This document shows, in pieces, positions 34,570-43,818 of a stretch of DNA of 64,000 bases (its first letter is position 1; each line of letters starts with the position of its first letter). The position numbers and the translations under genes were made by a program. The notes below the pieces were generated by a model. The model was not told the DNA's origin. It ran no database searches and saw nothing but the letters and a program-made list of their open reading frames with translations. The stretch lies in contig JBGSVE010000097.1 in the NCBI GenBank assembly GCA_041753075.1, forward strand, positions 47,348 through 111,347, given 5' to 3'. The stretch comes from UBA6163 sp041753075. GTDB lineage: Bacteria > Planctomycetota > Planctomycetia > Pirellulales > Pirellulaceae.

Positions 34570-36153
34570 CTATTCCACGATTGGAAGCGTCGGCGTGATG
34601 TTCTTCAAGTCCGTCCACAGAGTTCCTTGGCCTGCGTAGAACAGTTTCAGGTCCAGGTTCTCGGGCAACTGCTCGGCAAATTCCCATTTGTTGTACGCTT
34701 CGGTCGAGCCGAATGCTTTGGCGGCCAAGACAAATTTTCCTGACGTGGCTTCGGCCTGCAAACGTTTGGCTTCGGAGTTGGCGCGACCGAGCATCACCGT
34801 TTTCTTAGCGTTCAATTCGGCGGTTTCGCGGTCGATCTTGGCAATCAATTGTTCGGTCTCGGCACCGATCTCGCGTGCCTTCCGCTCGCCCTCGGCCAGC
34901 ACCGATGATCGCATACGATCGGTATCAACGCGAACACGTTCGGCCTCGAGGTCGACTTTCTTTTCGGCTTCGCGCAGGTTCGCTTCGATTCGCGCGGTCT
35001 TGGATTCTTCGTCGCGAGTCAATTTCAATTCATCGGAGACGTAACCTTTTTGAATCGGTTCGCGAACGTCGGCGGGGATGTAGATATGCCGCACCAAGCC
35101 GTACAAAAGAGTGATACGTTTGTCCGCGAGCACCTCTTTGAAATCGCTGCTGACGCCCGCCTGGAACGCTTCGCGTTGGTCGCCAACAAGCAACTCGATC
35201 GCGCCCATCTTTGATCCGCTGTTGCGACAAATGCTTTCGGATTGTGGCTCGATGACTTTGGAATCAACCGCGTCGATGTTGCCGAACGTGCGGACGACTT
35301 CGGCGGCGTCTTCCGGCATCACGCCCCAAATCGCGGAGAAGTCGAGTTGGATATCAAAGCCGTCGTTGCTGGGGAAATTGATCCCGGTTCCCACCACGGG
35401 AATCGGTTCACCTTCGATGTCCACCATCGGCTTGCCCTTGGCATCGGTTTGCTGGACCGTTTGAATACTGGTTTCGCGATAGCCGATATTGATGACGTCG
35501 ATCTGTTGTTCCTTGGGGTTCACCGGATACAAACCGGGCGGCAGCACCTTGTCTTGAATACCTGCCGCAACGCCCAACGTCGGGTTGCTCGCTTGCATCG
35601 TCACGACGCCCACGTAGCCCGTCGGAATCTCGACCCAACCGCAGATTTTTTCTTGTGAACCGCTGTTCGTTCGTTCGGTACCGACGATCTTGAATTGGTA
35701 AGCATACGGATTGGCGCGGTAACGACCGGGGCCAAAGACTTTCCGCAATATGCCTTGGTTCTTGACGCTCGATTCACCTTGCAAATCACCGTCAACAAGA
35801 AACTCGCCCGGCGGCAACGCATCGCCAACCTTGCTGGTCACGATGCCGATTTCTCCCGGCATCACAACCACATCCGGCACAATCGTTCGTTCCCAGTAGA
35901 TCGGGTTGTAGAAGTGGCGTCCGGGCCCTTTCATCTCGCGCATCACGCCGACTTGGCCCTCTTCAGCCAACCGTCCCGGCGGCGGTTCGACCGCGGACAA
36001 CAGCAGCGGACCTTTGTAACGCAATTGCAAACTGTAGCCCTCGGGCACGTAGACGCGGCAGAAATACCAATCGAATGCACCATAAGCGAGCACCGCAATC
36101 ATCACTGCGGAGACGGCCAGACTGGCGACTGTTTTCTGAGGTTGAATCGACAT
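34570..36153 (-). CDS. SPFH/Band 7 domain protein (second of pair)
   Basis: A 527-residue protein with one N-terminal membrane helix (about 10-28), an SPFH/Band 7 domain (about 150-370, with AEVVRTFGNIDAVDSKVIEPQSESICRNS and SDFKEVLADKR) and a long charged coiled coil (about 385-470, KTARIEANLREAEKKVDLEAERVRVDTDR). This is the flotillin/stomatin-type arrangement that assembles large rings or cages on membranes. It follows the first SPFH gene after two bases and precedes the regulator after four. Identity to its neighbour is low by eye, so the two probably form a hetero-complex like HflK-HflC. No protease partner is nearby. Confidence 0.9.
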   Translation of the reverse strand: MSIQPQKTVASLAVSAVMIAVLAYGAFDWYFCRVYVPEGYSLQLRYKGPLLLSAVEPPPGRLAEEGQVGVMREMKGPGRHFYNPIYWERTIVPDVVVMPGEIGIVTSKVGDALPPGEFLVDGDLQGESSVKNQGILRKVFGPGRYRANPYAYQFKIVGTERTNSGSQEKICGWVEIPTGYVGVVTMQASNPTLGVAAGIQDKVLPPGLYPVNPKEQQIDVINIGYRETSIQTVQQTDAKGKPMVDIEGEPIPVVGTGINFPSNDGFDIQLDFSAIWGVMPEDAAEVVRTFGNIDAVDSKVIEPQSESICRNSGSKMGAIELLVGDQREAFQAGVSSDFKEVLADKRITLLYGLVRHIYIPADVREPIQKGYVSDELKLTRDEESKTARIEANLREAEKKVDLEAERVRVDTDRMRSSVLAEGERKAREIGAETEQLIAKIDRETAELNAKKTVMLGRANSEAKRLQAEATSGKFVLAAKAFGSTEAYNKWEFAEQLPENLDLKLFYAGQGTLWTDLKNITPTLPIVE

Positions 36154-36155
36154 GA

Positions 36156-37814
36156 TTATTTCACCAAGTCCTGGTCAGCGGCAATTTGAGGAACGGTCGT
36201 CGCCGGCATTGTGGGCGACTTTGTGGATGGTTCCATGTTGTTGAACTCTTCAAAGATCTGCATCAGCGGACTGTCCGCCGTGTTGACCATCATTTGGCGG
36301 AACGAGGGGGCCAGCTTGCGCAATAGCACCCACCGTGCATAGCCGTTGCCATCGCCATCGTAGGCCGCGACCGCTTGCGTCCAGCCGGCCGCTTCGGCTT
36401 CGTTTTCGAACTCGATCGTCTGGGCATCGGCTTTGCCCAACGACACGATGGCTTCGGCTTGGTCCGCGGCGGCGACAAGCTCGACCTCGGCGACTTTCTT
36501 ACGTTGGTTCGCACCGATAACCGCGACTTCTTGCAACCGCATCGCCTCGGTTGTCACCTTGATAACTTCGCGTTCAACTTCGACGAGCGCTTCCTTTCGT
36601 TTGACCATCTCCTGTTCGATCTTCAACTCTTTCTCGCTGGCTTGCTGTTCGATCTGCTTGACATATTGTTCGGCTTGTTGCGCCGCAATTTGACGTTCGC
36701 GAACCGGCAACGCAATCTGCTGCGGCGGTGCGATGCGAGTGATTAGTGCTTGAACGATTTCGATGCCTTGGCTGCGACAGGTTTCTTCGAGCGTCTTTTG
36801 GAAGTCTTGTTGAAACTCCAATCGCTTTTCGCCAAGAATGAATTCGCGGCCTGAATGGTTGCTGCCCTTGAGGCGACAGAACGATCGCGCATTGGGCAGA
36901 ATGATCTTTTGGATGATCTCTTCTTCAACTCGGGCATCGCGACCGTTGTCGTTTGTCGTGTCGTTGTAAGTCACAAAGACTTCGGCGGCGCGATCGGGTG
37001 CAACGCGAAATTCGATCCGACCATCGAGCATCACGAAGAAACCGTCACGACTGGGGAAACCCATTTCACCGCCGGTATCCAGGTTGAATCGTTGGCTGCG
37101 GCAATCGACAAGGTTGATTCGTTCGACGTAAGGGTTGATGTAGTAAACACCCGGATCAAGCGTTAACTTTTGAACACCACGGCGACCTGTTTCGACAATC
37201 AACATGTTGGGGTTCGTCGGCATCGGTGCTGACAACAAGGTCACCACGCCCTTGAAGCCCGCCGGAATTTCGACGGGGTCGTGCAGTTCGACGAACTCGG
37301 CGTAGGTCGCGCGATTGATCTTTGGTTTCTGGCCAGCTTCATAAACAATTGCGTTCAGCGGATAGCGTCCCGGGCGAAGCACGTCGGCTTGAATGCCTTT
37401 GCTTTCAGTGGTTTCGGCGATCAGGTTTCCATAGCCCAGGTCATCGCCGTGCAGACGAATGCGGACGCCAAGTTTGTTCTCGGGCACTTCGACTTGAGGC
37501 ACAACTTCCCATTCCCAATTCCATGGGTTGTAGAAGTAGCGACCTTCGGGCAACACCTTTCCCTGCAAACCCTTGAACTCGCCAAATTGGCTTTCGGGAA
37601 CCAACTCGACATCGTTGGTAATGTCCGCGCCGGTTTTTTTGGTCAGCACCGCGATGTGCGCGCTGGGCACATCGATGCGACAAAACAAAAAGACCCACGC
37701 CAAGATCCCCAGAGCGCTGGCAACGCCAATCACGACCACGCTGCCGATTTTGCCGGCGCGAATGATTTGTTGGAAACGATCCAGGGGAGAATCGTCATCA
37801 AATTCGACTTTCAT
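36156..37814 (-). CDS. SPFH/Band 7 domain protein (first of pair)
   Basis: A 552-residue protein starting at ATG 37814 with a membrane helix at about 21-46 (VVVIGVASALGILAWVFLF). Two beta-rich repeats precede the Band 7 core (for example EFKGLQGKVLPEGRYFYNPWNWEWEVVPQ and GVQKLTLDPGVYYINPYVERINLVDC), then a coiled coil (about 385-470, QQAEQYVKQIEQQASEKELKIEQEM) and a short Pro/Thr-rich end. The LPxGxYxxNP repeat occurs in both SPFH proteins, showing common descent. It is the first gene of the four-gene operon. Expected role: membrane scaffold or quality control; inference from family only. Confidence 0.9.
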   Translation of the reverse strand: MKVEFDDDSPLDRFQQIIRAGKIGSVVVIGVASALGILAWVFLFCRIDVPSAHIAVLTKKTGADITNDVELVPESQFGEFKGLQGKVLPEGRYFYNPWNWEWEVVPQVEVPENKLGVRIRLHGDDLGYGNLIAETTESKGIQADVLRPGRYPLNAIVYEAGQKPKINRATYAEFVELHDPVEIPAGFKGVVTLLSAPMPTNPNMLIVETGRRGVQKLTLDPGVYYINPYVERINLVDCRSQRFNLDTGGEMGFPSRDGFFVMLDGRIEFRVAPDRAAEVFVTYNDTTNDNGRDARVEEEIIQKIILPNARSFCRLKGSNHSGREFILGEKRLEFQQDFQKTLEETCRSQGIEIVQALITRIAPPQQIALPVRERQIAAQQAEQYVKQIEQQASEKELKIEQEMVKRKEALVEVEREVIKVTTEAMRLQEVAVIGANQRKKVAEVELVAAADQAEAIVSLGKADAQTIEFENEAEAAGWTQAVAAYDGDGNGYARWVLLRKLAPSFRQMMVNTADSPLMQIFEEFNNMEPSTKSPTMPATTVPQIAADQDLVK

Positions 37815-38019
37815 AATGTCACTCGCATCGGTGAGGCAGCGGTTGGGTGCTCAATTGGGCAGGAAATCCTACCTCCCAGGGCGCACGGAGAAGCGTTTGA
37901 GGAGAAATTAATCGATTTCGCCGACTGTGCTTCGTGCGGGTAATGGCTTCAGTTACCATACCATTTGCTGCAATCGTTCCCACCGCACGCCCTCCTTTTT
38001 CCCCAGTGAACCGATATCC

Positions 38020-39072
38020 ATGTACCGAAATTGTTGCTGTTTGTTGCTTGTTCTGGTTCTGACGGCCTCGACCGCGCGCGGCCAATTGCCCACCGGCTGG
38101 CGCGCGCATGACTGGAACCGTCCGGCTCCCACCGTCGTCACACCAGGCGAGGCGGCGCTACCGGTTGCACCGCCCAGCGACGCGATTGTCCTGTTTGATG
38201 GCTCGGATTTGTCGCAGTGGCGCAACGCCGAAGGCGAGGAAGCCAAATGGATCGTTCGCGATGGCGTGATGGAATCAGTTCCCGGCAGCGGTTATGTGTT
38301 CACGCGCCAGGCGTTCGGCGATGTGCAATTGCACGTCGAGTGGGCGGCACCCGAAAAGGTCGAAGGCAAAAGCCAAGGCCGAGGTAACAGCGGCGTGTTT
38401 TTGATGGGCAACTTCGAGGTCCAGGTGCTTGATAGTTATGACAATCGAACCTACGCCGATGGCCAAGCATCGGCGCTGTACGGCCAATATCCGCCGTTGG
38501 TCAACGCCAGTCGTAAGCCTGGAGAGTGGCAATCGTATGACATCATTTTTCATCGTCCACGGTTCGGCGGCGATGGCGTTTTGTTATCGCCCGCAACATT
38601 AACGGTGCTGCATAACGGCGTGCTGGTTCAAGACAATGTGTCATCGCTCGGGCCGACATCGTGGTTGCAACACATGCCCTACGAAGCCGGGCCCGAGGCG
38701 CTGCCGTTGTCGTTGCAAGATCACGGCAACCCAGTCCGTTATCGCAACATCTGGGTTCGCAAACTTGATGAACACCCGCACTTGCCGCCGACAACGCCCT
38801 ACGATCCCGCAGTCGAACAACTTTCCAGCGCCGAGCTGGACCGTTACGTTGGCAAGTATGACGGCGGCAATCGTATCAAACGCAAAGGTCGCCATTTGTA
38901 TTTGGTCAAAGCCGGCCGTGACCTGGAAATGGTTGCCCGGTCGATGACCGAATTCGGCGTCCGCTTCACTGCGGCGACGATCACGTTTGACTTGGATGAT
39001 GAAGGCCAACCGACGGCAATGACCTACGACATGGGTGGCGACCAAGGTAAGTCCAAACGAATTGAAGATTGA
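38020..39072 (+). CDS. Secreted DUF1080 (3-keto-disaccharide hydrolase-like) protein
   Basis: A 350-residue protein from ATG 38020, giving a signal peptide (about 1-23, cut after STARG). The DUF1080/LamG-like jellyroll follows: IVLFDGSDLSQWRNAEGEEAKWIVRDGVMESVPGSG, then DVQLHVEWAAPEK, RGNSGVFLMGNFEVQVLDSY and QSYDIIFHRPRF, ending in PVRYRNIWVRKL. The last 90 residues form a small extra domain (LDRYVGKYDGG...). Family members cleave 3-keto-glycosides; they are highly multiplied in planctomycetes. It is followed after 31 bases by a DevC-type permease on the same strand. Confidence 0.92.
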   Translation: MYRNCCCLLLVLVLTASTARGQLPTGWRAHDWNRPAPTVVTPGEAALPVAPPSDAIVLFDGSDLSQWRNAEGEEAKWIVRDGVMESVPGSGYVFTRQAFGDVQLHVEWAAPEKVEGKSQGRGNSGVFLMGNFEVQVLDSYDNRTYADGQASALYGQYPPLVNASRKPGEWQSYDIIFHRPRFGGDGVLLSPATLTVLHNGVLVQDNVSSLGPTSWLQHMPYEAGPEALPLSLQDHGNPVRYRNIWVRKLDEHPHLPPTTPYDPAVEQLSSAELDRYVGKYDGGNRIKRKGRHLYLVKAGRDLEMVARSMTEFGVRFTAATITFDLDDEGQPTAMTYDMGGDQGKSKRIED

Positions 39073-39103
39073 TTGTTAGTGCTTCGTCAAGTAAACAGAA
39101 ACC

Positions 39104-40294
39104 ATGAAACGGACTTCGCTGGCGATAAAGAATCTTGCCGACCGACCGTCGCGGACGATTGTGTCGGCAATTGGAATCGGGTTCGCGATTCTGCTGATTT
39201 TCATGCAGCTTGGCTTCATGGGCGCCGTCGGTGCGACGGCGACAAACGTCTACTCGCGGCTGGACGGTGATCTCGTGATTCGTTCGCCGGAGTATTTGCA
39301 TGCCTACGACCCACGATCGATTTCGGCCAATCTCAGGCACATCGTTTCATCATTGCCTGGCGTCCGCCAAGTCCGCACATTGGACCTCGGTGTGACGCGG
39401 TGGCGCAATCCCGAGTCGGGCGAATTTCGCGCCGTCGCGATGATGGGCATCGACCCCGACTTCTCAGCGATCCGTTTGCCCGAACTCGGGCGGCTTGGCA
39501 AGCTGCTTTATCGAGACGAGTATGCGCTCGTCGACGACGCGACGCGAGCTGATTTTGGACCACGCAACGGCGAGCGGTTTGGCCAACCTGATGTTGGCAA
39601 TCAAACCGAAGTCACTGGCAAAAAAATTGTGATCGCGGGCACGTTCCGGATGGGCACCGGATTGGCCGCAAACGGAGCGATCCTACTTGGCCAAGCGGGC
39701 TTTAACCGGATCGCGCCCGATCGATTGACGCTGGGCCCAAACGATCGTCGCGTTTCGCTGTTGGTCGTGCGACTTGACCAAGACGCTGATCCCGAGACCG
39801 CCGCGAAGTCGATTCAGAGACGCCTGCGTCAACTCGGTGGAGCCCAATCGTCGGCGGAGGTGTTGACGCTCGATCAAGCGATCGCGGCGGAACGTTGGCA
39901 TTGGTATGTGCGGACGCCGGTCGGCGTGATCTTTGGTGTCGGAGTCGTGCTTGCGGTGATCGTCGGTGGAGTGATTTGTTACATGGTGTTGGCGTCGGAT
40001 GTGATTGCCCGCTTGCCCGAATATGCAACGCTCAAAGCAATTGGCTATTCAAATGCGTATCTGGCCAGGGTGCTGCTGGGCCAAGCCGCGATGCTGGCCA
40101 GCGCTGCGTTCCTACCGGCACTATTGGCTTCGTTTGGGCTCTACTGGATCACTTCGCGGCTTGCTGGAATCACGATTGAAATGACGTCGCTACGAATTGT
40201 GATCGTCGCGGCATTGTCAGCGCTGATGTGCATGTTCGCGGGCTGGGTCGCGATTCGCAAAATGAATAAAGCTGAGCCTGCGAACCTGTTCTAG
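39104..40294 (+). CDS. DevC-type ABC transporter permease (FtsX/MacB superfamily)
   Basis: A 396-residue protein with a first membrane helix at about 17-42, a large periplasmic domain (about 45-270) and three helices at the C-terminus (about 275-300, 320-345, 360-380). This is the MacB/DevC topology. The start TSLAIKNLADRPSRTIVSAIGIGFAILLIFMQ matches DevC, which in cyanobacteria exports glycolipids with DevB and the TolC-like HgdD. The ATPase and membrane-fusion partners are not in this window. The stop lies nine bases from the convergent sulfatase stop. Confidence 0.85.
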   Translation: MKRTSLAIKNLADRPSRTIVSAIGIGFAILLIFMQLGFMGAVGATATNVYSRLDGDLVIRSPEYLHAYDPRSISANLRHIVSSLPGVRQVRTLDLGVTRWRNPESGEFRAVAMMGIDPDFSAIRLPELGRLGKLLYRDEYALVDDATRADFGPRNGERFGQPDVGNQTEVTGKKIVIAGTFRMGTGLAANGAILLGQAGFNRIAPDRLTLGPNDRRVSLLVVRLDQDADPETAAKSIQRRLRQLGGAQSSAEVLTLDQAIAAERWHWYVRTPVGVIFGVGVVLAVIVGGVICYMVLASDVIARLPEYATLKAIGYSNAYLARVLLGQAAMLASAAFLPALLASFGLYWITSRLAGITIEMTSLRIVIVAALSALMCMFAGWVAIRKMNKAEPANLF

Positions 40295-40303
40295 TTGCCA
40301 TTC

Positions 40304-41899
40304 CTAGCGGGCTGGACCTGACATCGGCGGTGTCTCAAAAAACTTGCCATCGTCGACCAATCGTGGATCGCCGGTGCGCGTTAATTCGTCGATCAATTTC
40401 GCATTCAACTCTGCACGAATCGATTCGTACTGTGGATCGGCGGCTAAGTTGTGCATTTGATGTGGATCGGCTTTCAAATCAAATAGCTCTTCGCGCGGAC
40501 GCTTACCATAAGCATGTTCAAACAGCGACTTCCATTTGGGATCGTCGATTTGACCAACCAGCCATGCCTTGGCCGGACCCGCATCCTCGTCGGGTAACGT
40601 TTTGAAGGTGTCATTCGCAAGCAACTCCGGCGCGAACTTGACGCCCTCTTCGATACCGTACGGATCACCCAACGGCCAACGATCAGGTTTGAAATTGATG
40701 ATGTAAAGATGATCGTGGGTGCGAATGGCGCGTTGGGGATACGGCATGTAATCAGCTCGCGCGCGATCGACATGCCGCTCGCGTCCGGTATATATCGCCG
40801 TTCGCGCCGCTTCGACTTGGCCCGACTGATCTGACTGCAGCAACTTGACCAAGCTGTGGCCGGTCATCACACCGGGAATTGGTAGTCCAGCGGCTTCTAA
40901 AAAGGTTGGGGCCAAATCAGTCAGACTGACCAAGTCATCAACAACGCGTCCGCCGGTGGCCTTGCCCCAACGAATCGCCAGCGGAACCTGCGTACCGAAA
41001 TCGTAAAGGTTGCATTTGCCATGCGGAAACCCTGGCGCACCGTGATCACCGCTGGCCACAATGATTGTGTTTTCCAGCTCACCGGTTTCTCTTAAACGCT
41101 CGATCAGTTTGCCAATTGCAGCGTCGAACGCTTGGGCCTCGCCAAAGTAATCCGCCAAGTCTTCGCGGACCTCGGGAACGTCAGCGAGAAACGGCGGCAT
41201 CTTGCCTTCCAACTCATCGGGGTCGATTCCCCACAATGCCTTGCCGCTACCGCTGGTCCATTTGCGGTGCACATTCGTGGGACCAAACCAATAACAAAAC
41301 GGCGTATCGGCGGGACGCTTGGCAAGAAAGTCATCGAAGTTCTTGGTCGCGCCGGCGAGCACCGCTTGCTTGGCGGTTTCGATCGAATCTCCATCCGCTA
41401 CTCGCCTCGTGACGGTTTGAGAAAACTGATTGAACTGGATGCCGCCGTTGTAAGCGTTTTCGGTGCCACCGATCGGTCCGTTATTTGGCGTACCGGGGGC
41501 CCACGCTTTATAGGTAACACCCAAGTGATAACCCGACTCTTGCAGCATCATCGCGAACGATGGATTAGAAAAATCCCAAATGGCACCAAGCAAGATCGAA
41601 CCACGACCGGTACGCCAAAAGTGTTGACCCGAGAACAATGAACTGCGACACGGCGTGCAACTGGGTGCCGAAACGAACGCGGACCGAAACAATACGCCTT
41701 CGCTGGCCAAACGATCGAAATTCGGGGTTTGAATGATGTCGTTGACCGTGCCGGGGCCATCGATCTTGGCGTAGGCGCTGGCGTGTCGTCCCCAATCGTC
41801 AGCGAACAAAAACAAAATGTTCGGACGCGGTGCGGCTTCTTGAGCGTTTGCAACCGAAGGCGCAAACGACAGGAGCAGCAAAAGCAGGCTGCGATTCAT
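40304..41899 (-). CDS. Secreted type I sulfatase
   Basis: A 531-residue sulfatase. ATG 41899 gives a signal peptide (about 1-19, ending VANA). The metal site starts with NILFLFADDWG and continues with GDHGAPGFPHGKCNLYD-type sequence. The formylglycine motif is SCTPCRSSL, C81 being the residue oxidised by a maturase (pattern C-x-P-x-R). Sulfatases hydrolyse sulfate esters of algal polysaccharides in planctomycetes; substrate cannot be told. The next gene upstream ends 69 bases away. A small palindrome (41937-41953) lies in between. Confidence 0.95.
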   Translation of the reverse strand: MNRSLLLLLLSFAPSVANAQEAAPRPNILFLFADDWGRHASAYAKIDGPGTVNDIIQTPNFDRLASEGVLFRSAFVSAPSCTPCRSSLFSGQHFWRTGRGSILLGAIWDFSNPSFAMMLQESGYHLGVTYKAWAPGTPNNGPIGGTENAYNGGIQFNQFSQTVTRRVADGDSIETAKQAVLAGATKNFDDFLAKRPADTPFCYWFGPTNVHRKWTSGSGKALWGIDPDELEGKMPPFLADVPEVREDLADYFGEAQAFDAAIGKLIERLRETGELENTIIVASGDHGAPGFPHGKCNLYDFGTQVPLAIRWGKATGGRVVDDLVSLTDLAPTFLEAAGLPIPGVMTGHSLVKLLQSDQSGQVEAARTAIYTGRERHVDRARADYMPYPQRAIRTHDHLYIINFKPDRWPLGDPYGIEEGVKFAPELLANDTFKTLPDEDAGPAKAWLVGQIDDPKWKSLFEHAYGKRPREELFDLKADPHQMHNLAADPQYESIRAELNAKLIDELTRTGDPRLVDDGKFFETPPMSGPAR

Positions 41900-41936
41900 T
41901 ACAGGTTCCAGCGGCAAAAAGGTGGGCGATTGTGGC

Positions 41937-41953
41937 ACGTTGGTCCCCAACGT
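41937..41953. repeat. Short perfect palindrome related to family A
   Basis: ACGTTGG-TCC-CCAACGT forms a seven-pair hairpin with a three-base loop. Its TCCCCAAC core resembles family A repeats. It lies between the sulfatase start and the stop of the CitG-like gene. Confidence 0.45.
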
Positions 41954-41968
41954 AGCCGAATCAATATC

Positions 41969-42808
41969 TTACATCACATCGACGTGTAACAACCAATACA
42001 GCGCTGCCGCGATCAGGTCTGCCGTCGTGCCGGGATTGCGGCGATTTCCGTCGGCGCGAAGCCAGCGATCAAAATCGGCTCGCGCCTGGGCAGAGTCATT
42101 TTCCAAACAATCTTTAGCTCGTCGCTGAGCTTCTGCCGCGATCGCCGCACCACATTTTCGCGCGATCAACGAGTCCGGTTCAGCGGCCAGCAAGCGAAGT
42201 TGGGCACGAACAATCGCATCGACCGGCACGCTGTCTCGTTGTCGTAATGCTTTGCCAGGCGGTAGTTCGGCAGCGACGATCGGCAAAACGTTGTCAAAAA
42301 AATCGCGAAAATCGGTCGCGTATTGTCGAGCAATTCGATCGCGGTCGGCGGCCTGTTGCATCGCGGCAATTAAATCAATCGGAGACCGTTGAACTTGCCG
42401 AACATCATCCACGGTCCGCACCGATGGCTGGTCCATTCCACCAGGTGATGCCAGTCGAATTGCCTCAAACACTTTTTGGCCATCGCCGGCATTGATCGCG
42501 CCGAGCACCGCGTCCATCGCCAGGCCAGGTCGCACCAAACCTAGCGGTGCGATTAATAAAATGATGCCGAGGTTGACATTTGCCCTGGTCACCTGCTTCG
42601 TCGCACGAACGCTCGCCAACACGCGATCGCCAATCGTCAACGCCCAATCTTGGCTCGACAGAATGGGAGCGACAACGGCGGCGGCAGCGAGGAATGCGTG
42701 GTAGTCACAATCCTTAAACGCTGCGTCAGGATGAACATTGCCCAGCTTCGGAGCCATCACTTCCCAGCAGCACGCCAACATCACCGCGCAATCGTCAGGC
42801 TTGCTCAC
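41969..42808 (-). CDS. CitG/MdcB-like triphosphoribosyl-dephospho-CoA synthase family protein
   Basis: A 279-residue alpha-helical protein starting at GTG 42808. The family start is recognisable (ACCWEVMAPKLGNVHPDAAFKDCDYHAFL), as is RANVNLGIILLIAPL, corresponding to the TNTNLGxLLLxxPL region of CitG, and the late GTTADLIAAALYW. CitG makes the citrate lyase cofactor precursor, but no citrate or malonate lyase genes are nearby. Homologues of this type are also found near tetrahydromethanopterin genes in methylotrophs and planctomycetes, which would fit, though this is from general knowledge. Its start overlaps the stop of the upstream hydrolase gene by 14 bases. Confidence 0.75.
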   Translation of the reverse strand: MSKPDDCAVMLACCWEVMAPKLGNVHPDAAFKDCDYHAFLAAAAVVAPILSSQDWALTIGDRVLASVRATKQVTRANVNLGIILLIAPLGLVRPGLAMDAVLGAINAGDGQKVFEAIRLASPGGMDQPSVRTVDDVRQVQRSPIDLIAAMQQAADRDRIARQYATDFRDFFDNVLPIVAAELPPGKALRQRDSVPVDAIVRAQLRLLAAEPDSLIARKCGAAIAAEAQRRAKDCLENDSAQARADFDRWLRADGNRRNPGTTADLIAAALYWLLHVDVM

Positions 42809-43694
42809 GATACAAAAACTCCGCGATCTCGTTCAATGTTGCCTCGGGGTCATCTTCGATCACATAATGACCGACGTTCGCCAGCTTGGTGACCGATGCA
42901 TCAGGCCAATGTTGACGGAAACGATCGAGGCATTCTTCTCGAAAGCACCAATCTTTCATTCCCCAAATCAGCTTCCTGGGCAAATGATTGAGCCGACACA
43001 AGTCTTGTTCAAGTTGTTCCAATACCGCGAATGTCGGATGCCGCCGCGTCAGTGGAATGTCGCGCACAAAACCATCGACGCCCACGCGATCTGCCCAACT
43101 GCGATATGGATAAATCAAACCGTCAGCGACAACGCGATCAAGCTGCTGGCGGTCCATCGCCATGCGTAGCGCCGGTGCCGCAAACGCATTGAGACCTCGA
43201 ATTGCCGCCGGCCCGAGCCACGGCGTTCGCAGGACGCCAATTCGCCAAGGCACATACGGCGGGGGAAAGGCAGCCGTGTTCATCAACACAATCCCCGACA
43301 TACGATCGACTCGCGCGATTGCCGTCGCCAAGCCAATCGCGCCGCCCCAATCGTGAGCAAGCAGCGTCACGTTGCGCAGGTCCAGTTCATCGACAAGCTG
43401 GATCAGGTTGTCTCGATGATTGGCCAGCGAATAGGTAAAACGATTCCGTGGCGGCTTTTCACTCAGCCCGCAGCCAAGATGATCCACGGCGACTATGCGA
43501 TGCGTCGCTGTAAAACGATTGACTACTGCGCGATAGAAAAAACTCCACGTCGGATTACCGTGAACGCAAAGCACCACTGGTGCAGATGAGCTCATGGTCT
43601 GGTCGAGGTAGTGGTAACGAAAGCCATGGGCCGTGGTGTAGCGAGACGCAACAGCAGGGTACAGTTTTCGCCAATTTCCAGTGCCTGAATTCAT
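42795..43694 (-). CDS. Alpha/beta hydrolase, haloalkane-dehalogenase-like
   Basis: A 299-residue alpha/beta hydrolase from ATG 43694. Motifs are HGNPTWSFFYR (oxyanion region, 45-55), VDHLGCGLSEKP, and the nucleophile elbow HDWGG with Asp 115; the late NVGHYVIED gives the catalytic His. An Asp nucleophile in HDWGG distinguishes haloalkane dehalogenases and OleB-type beta-lactone decarboxylases from ordinary esterases. No oleACD genes are present here, so a dehalogenase or epoxide-hydrolase-like role is equally possible. The stop overlaps the following CitG-like gene, so they are likely cotranscribed. Confidence 0.85.
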   Translation of the reverse strand: MNSGTGNWRKLYPAVASRYTTAHGFRYHYLDQTMSSSAPVVLCVHGNPTWSFFYRAVVNRFTATHRIVAVDHLGCGLSEKPPRNRFTYSLANHRDNLIQLVDELDLRNVTLLAHDWGGAIGLATAIARVDRMSGIVLMNTAAFPPPYVPWRIGVLRTPWLGPAAIRGLNAFAAPALRMAMDRQQLDRVVADGLIYPYRSWADRVGVDGFVRDIPLTRRHPTFAVLEQLEQDLCRLNHLPRKLIWGMKDWCFREECLDRFRQHWPDASVTKLANVGHYVIEDDPEATLNEIAEFLYREQA

Positions 43695-43818
43695 CAATCT
43701 TCGACCGCGTTGTCCCTTCAAATCGCTTTTGCGTAAACGCATGTGCTAGTCGGCCAAGGTTTTCAGTACAATGGGTCTTGCATCAATCCAGCCTGGCGCC
43801 TTTTCCCAACGGCAAACC

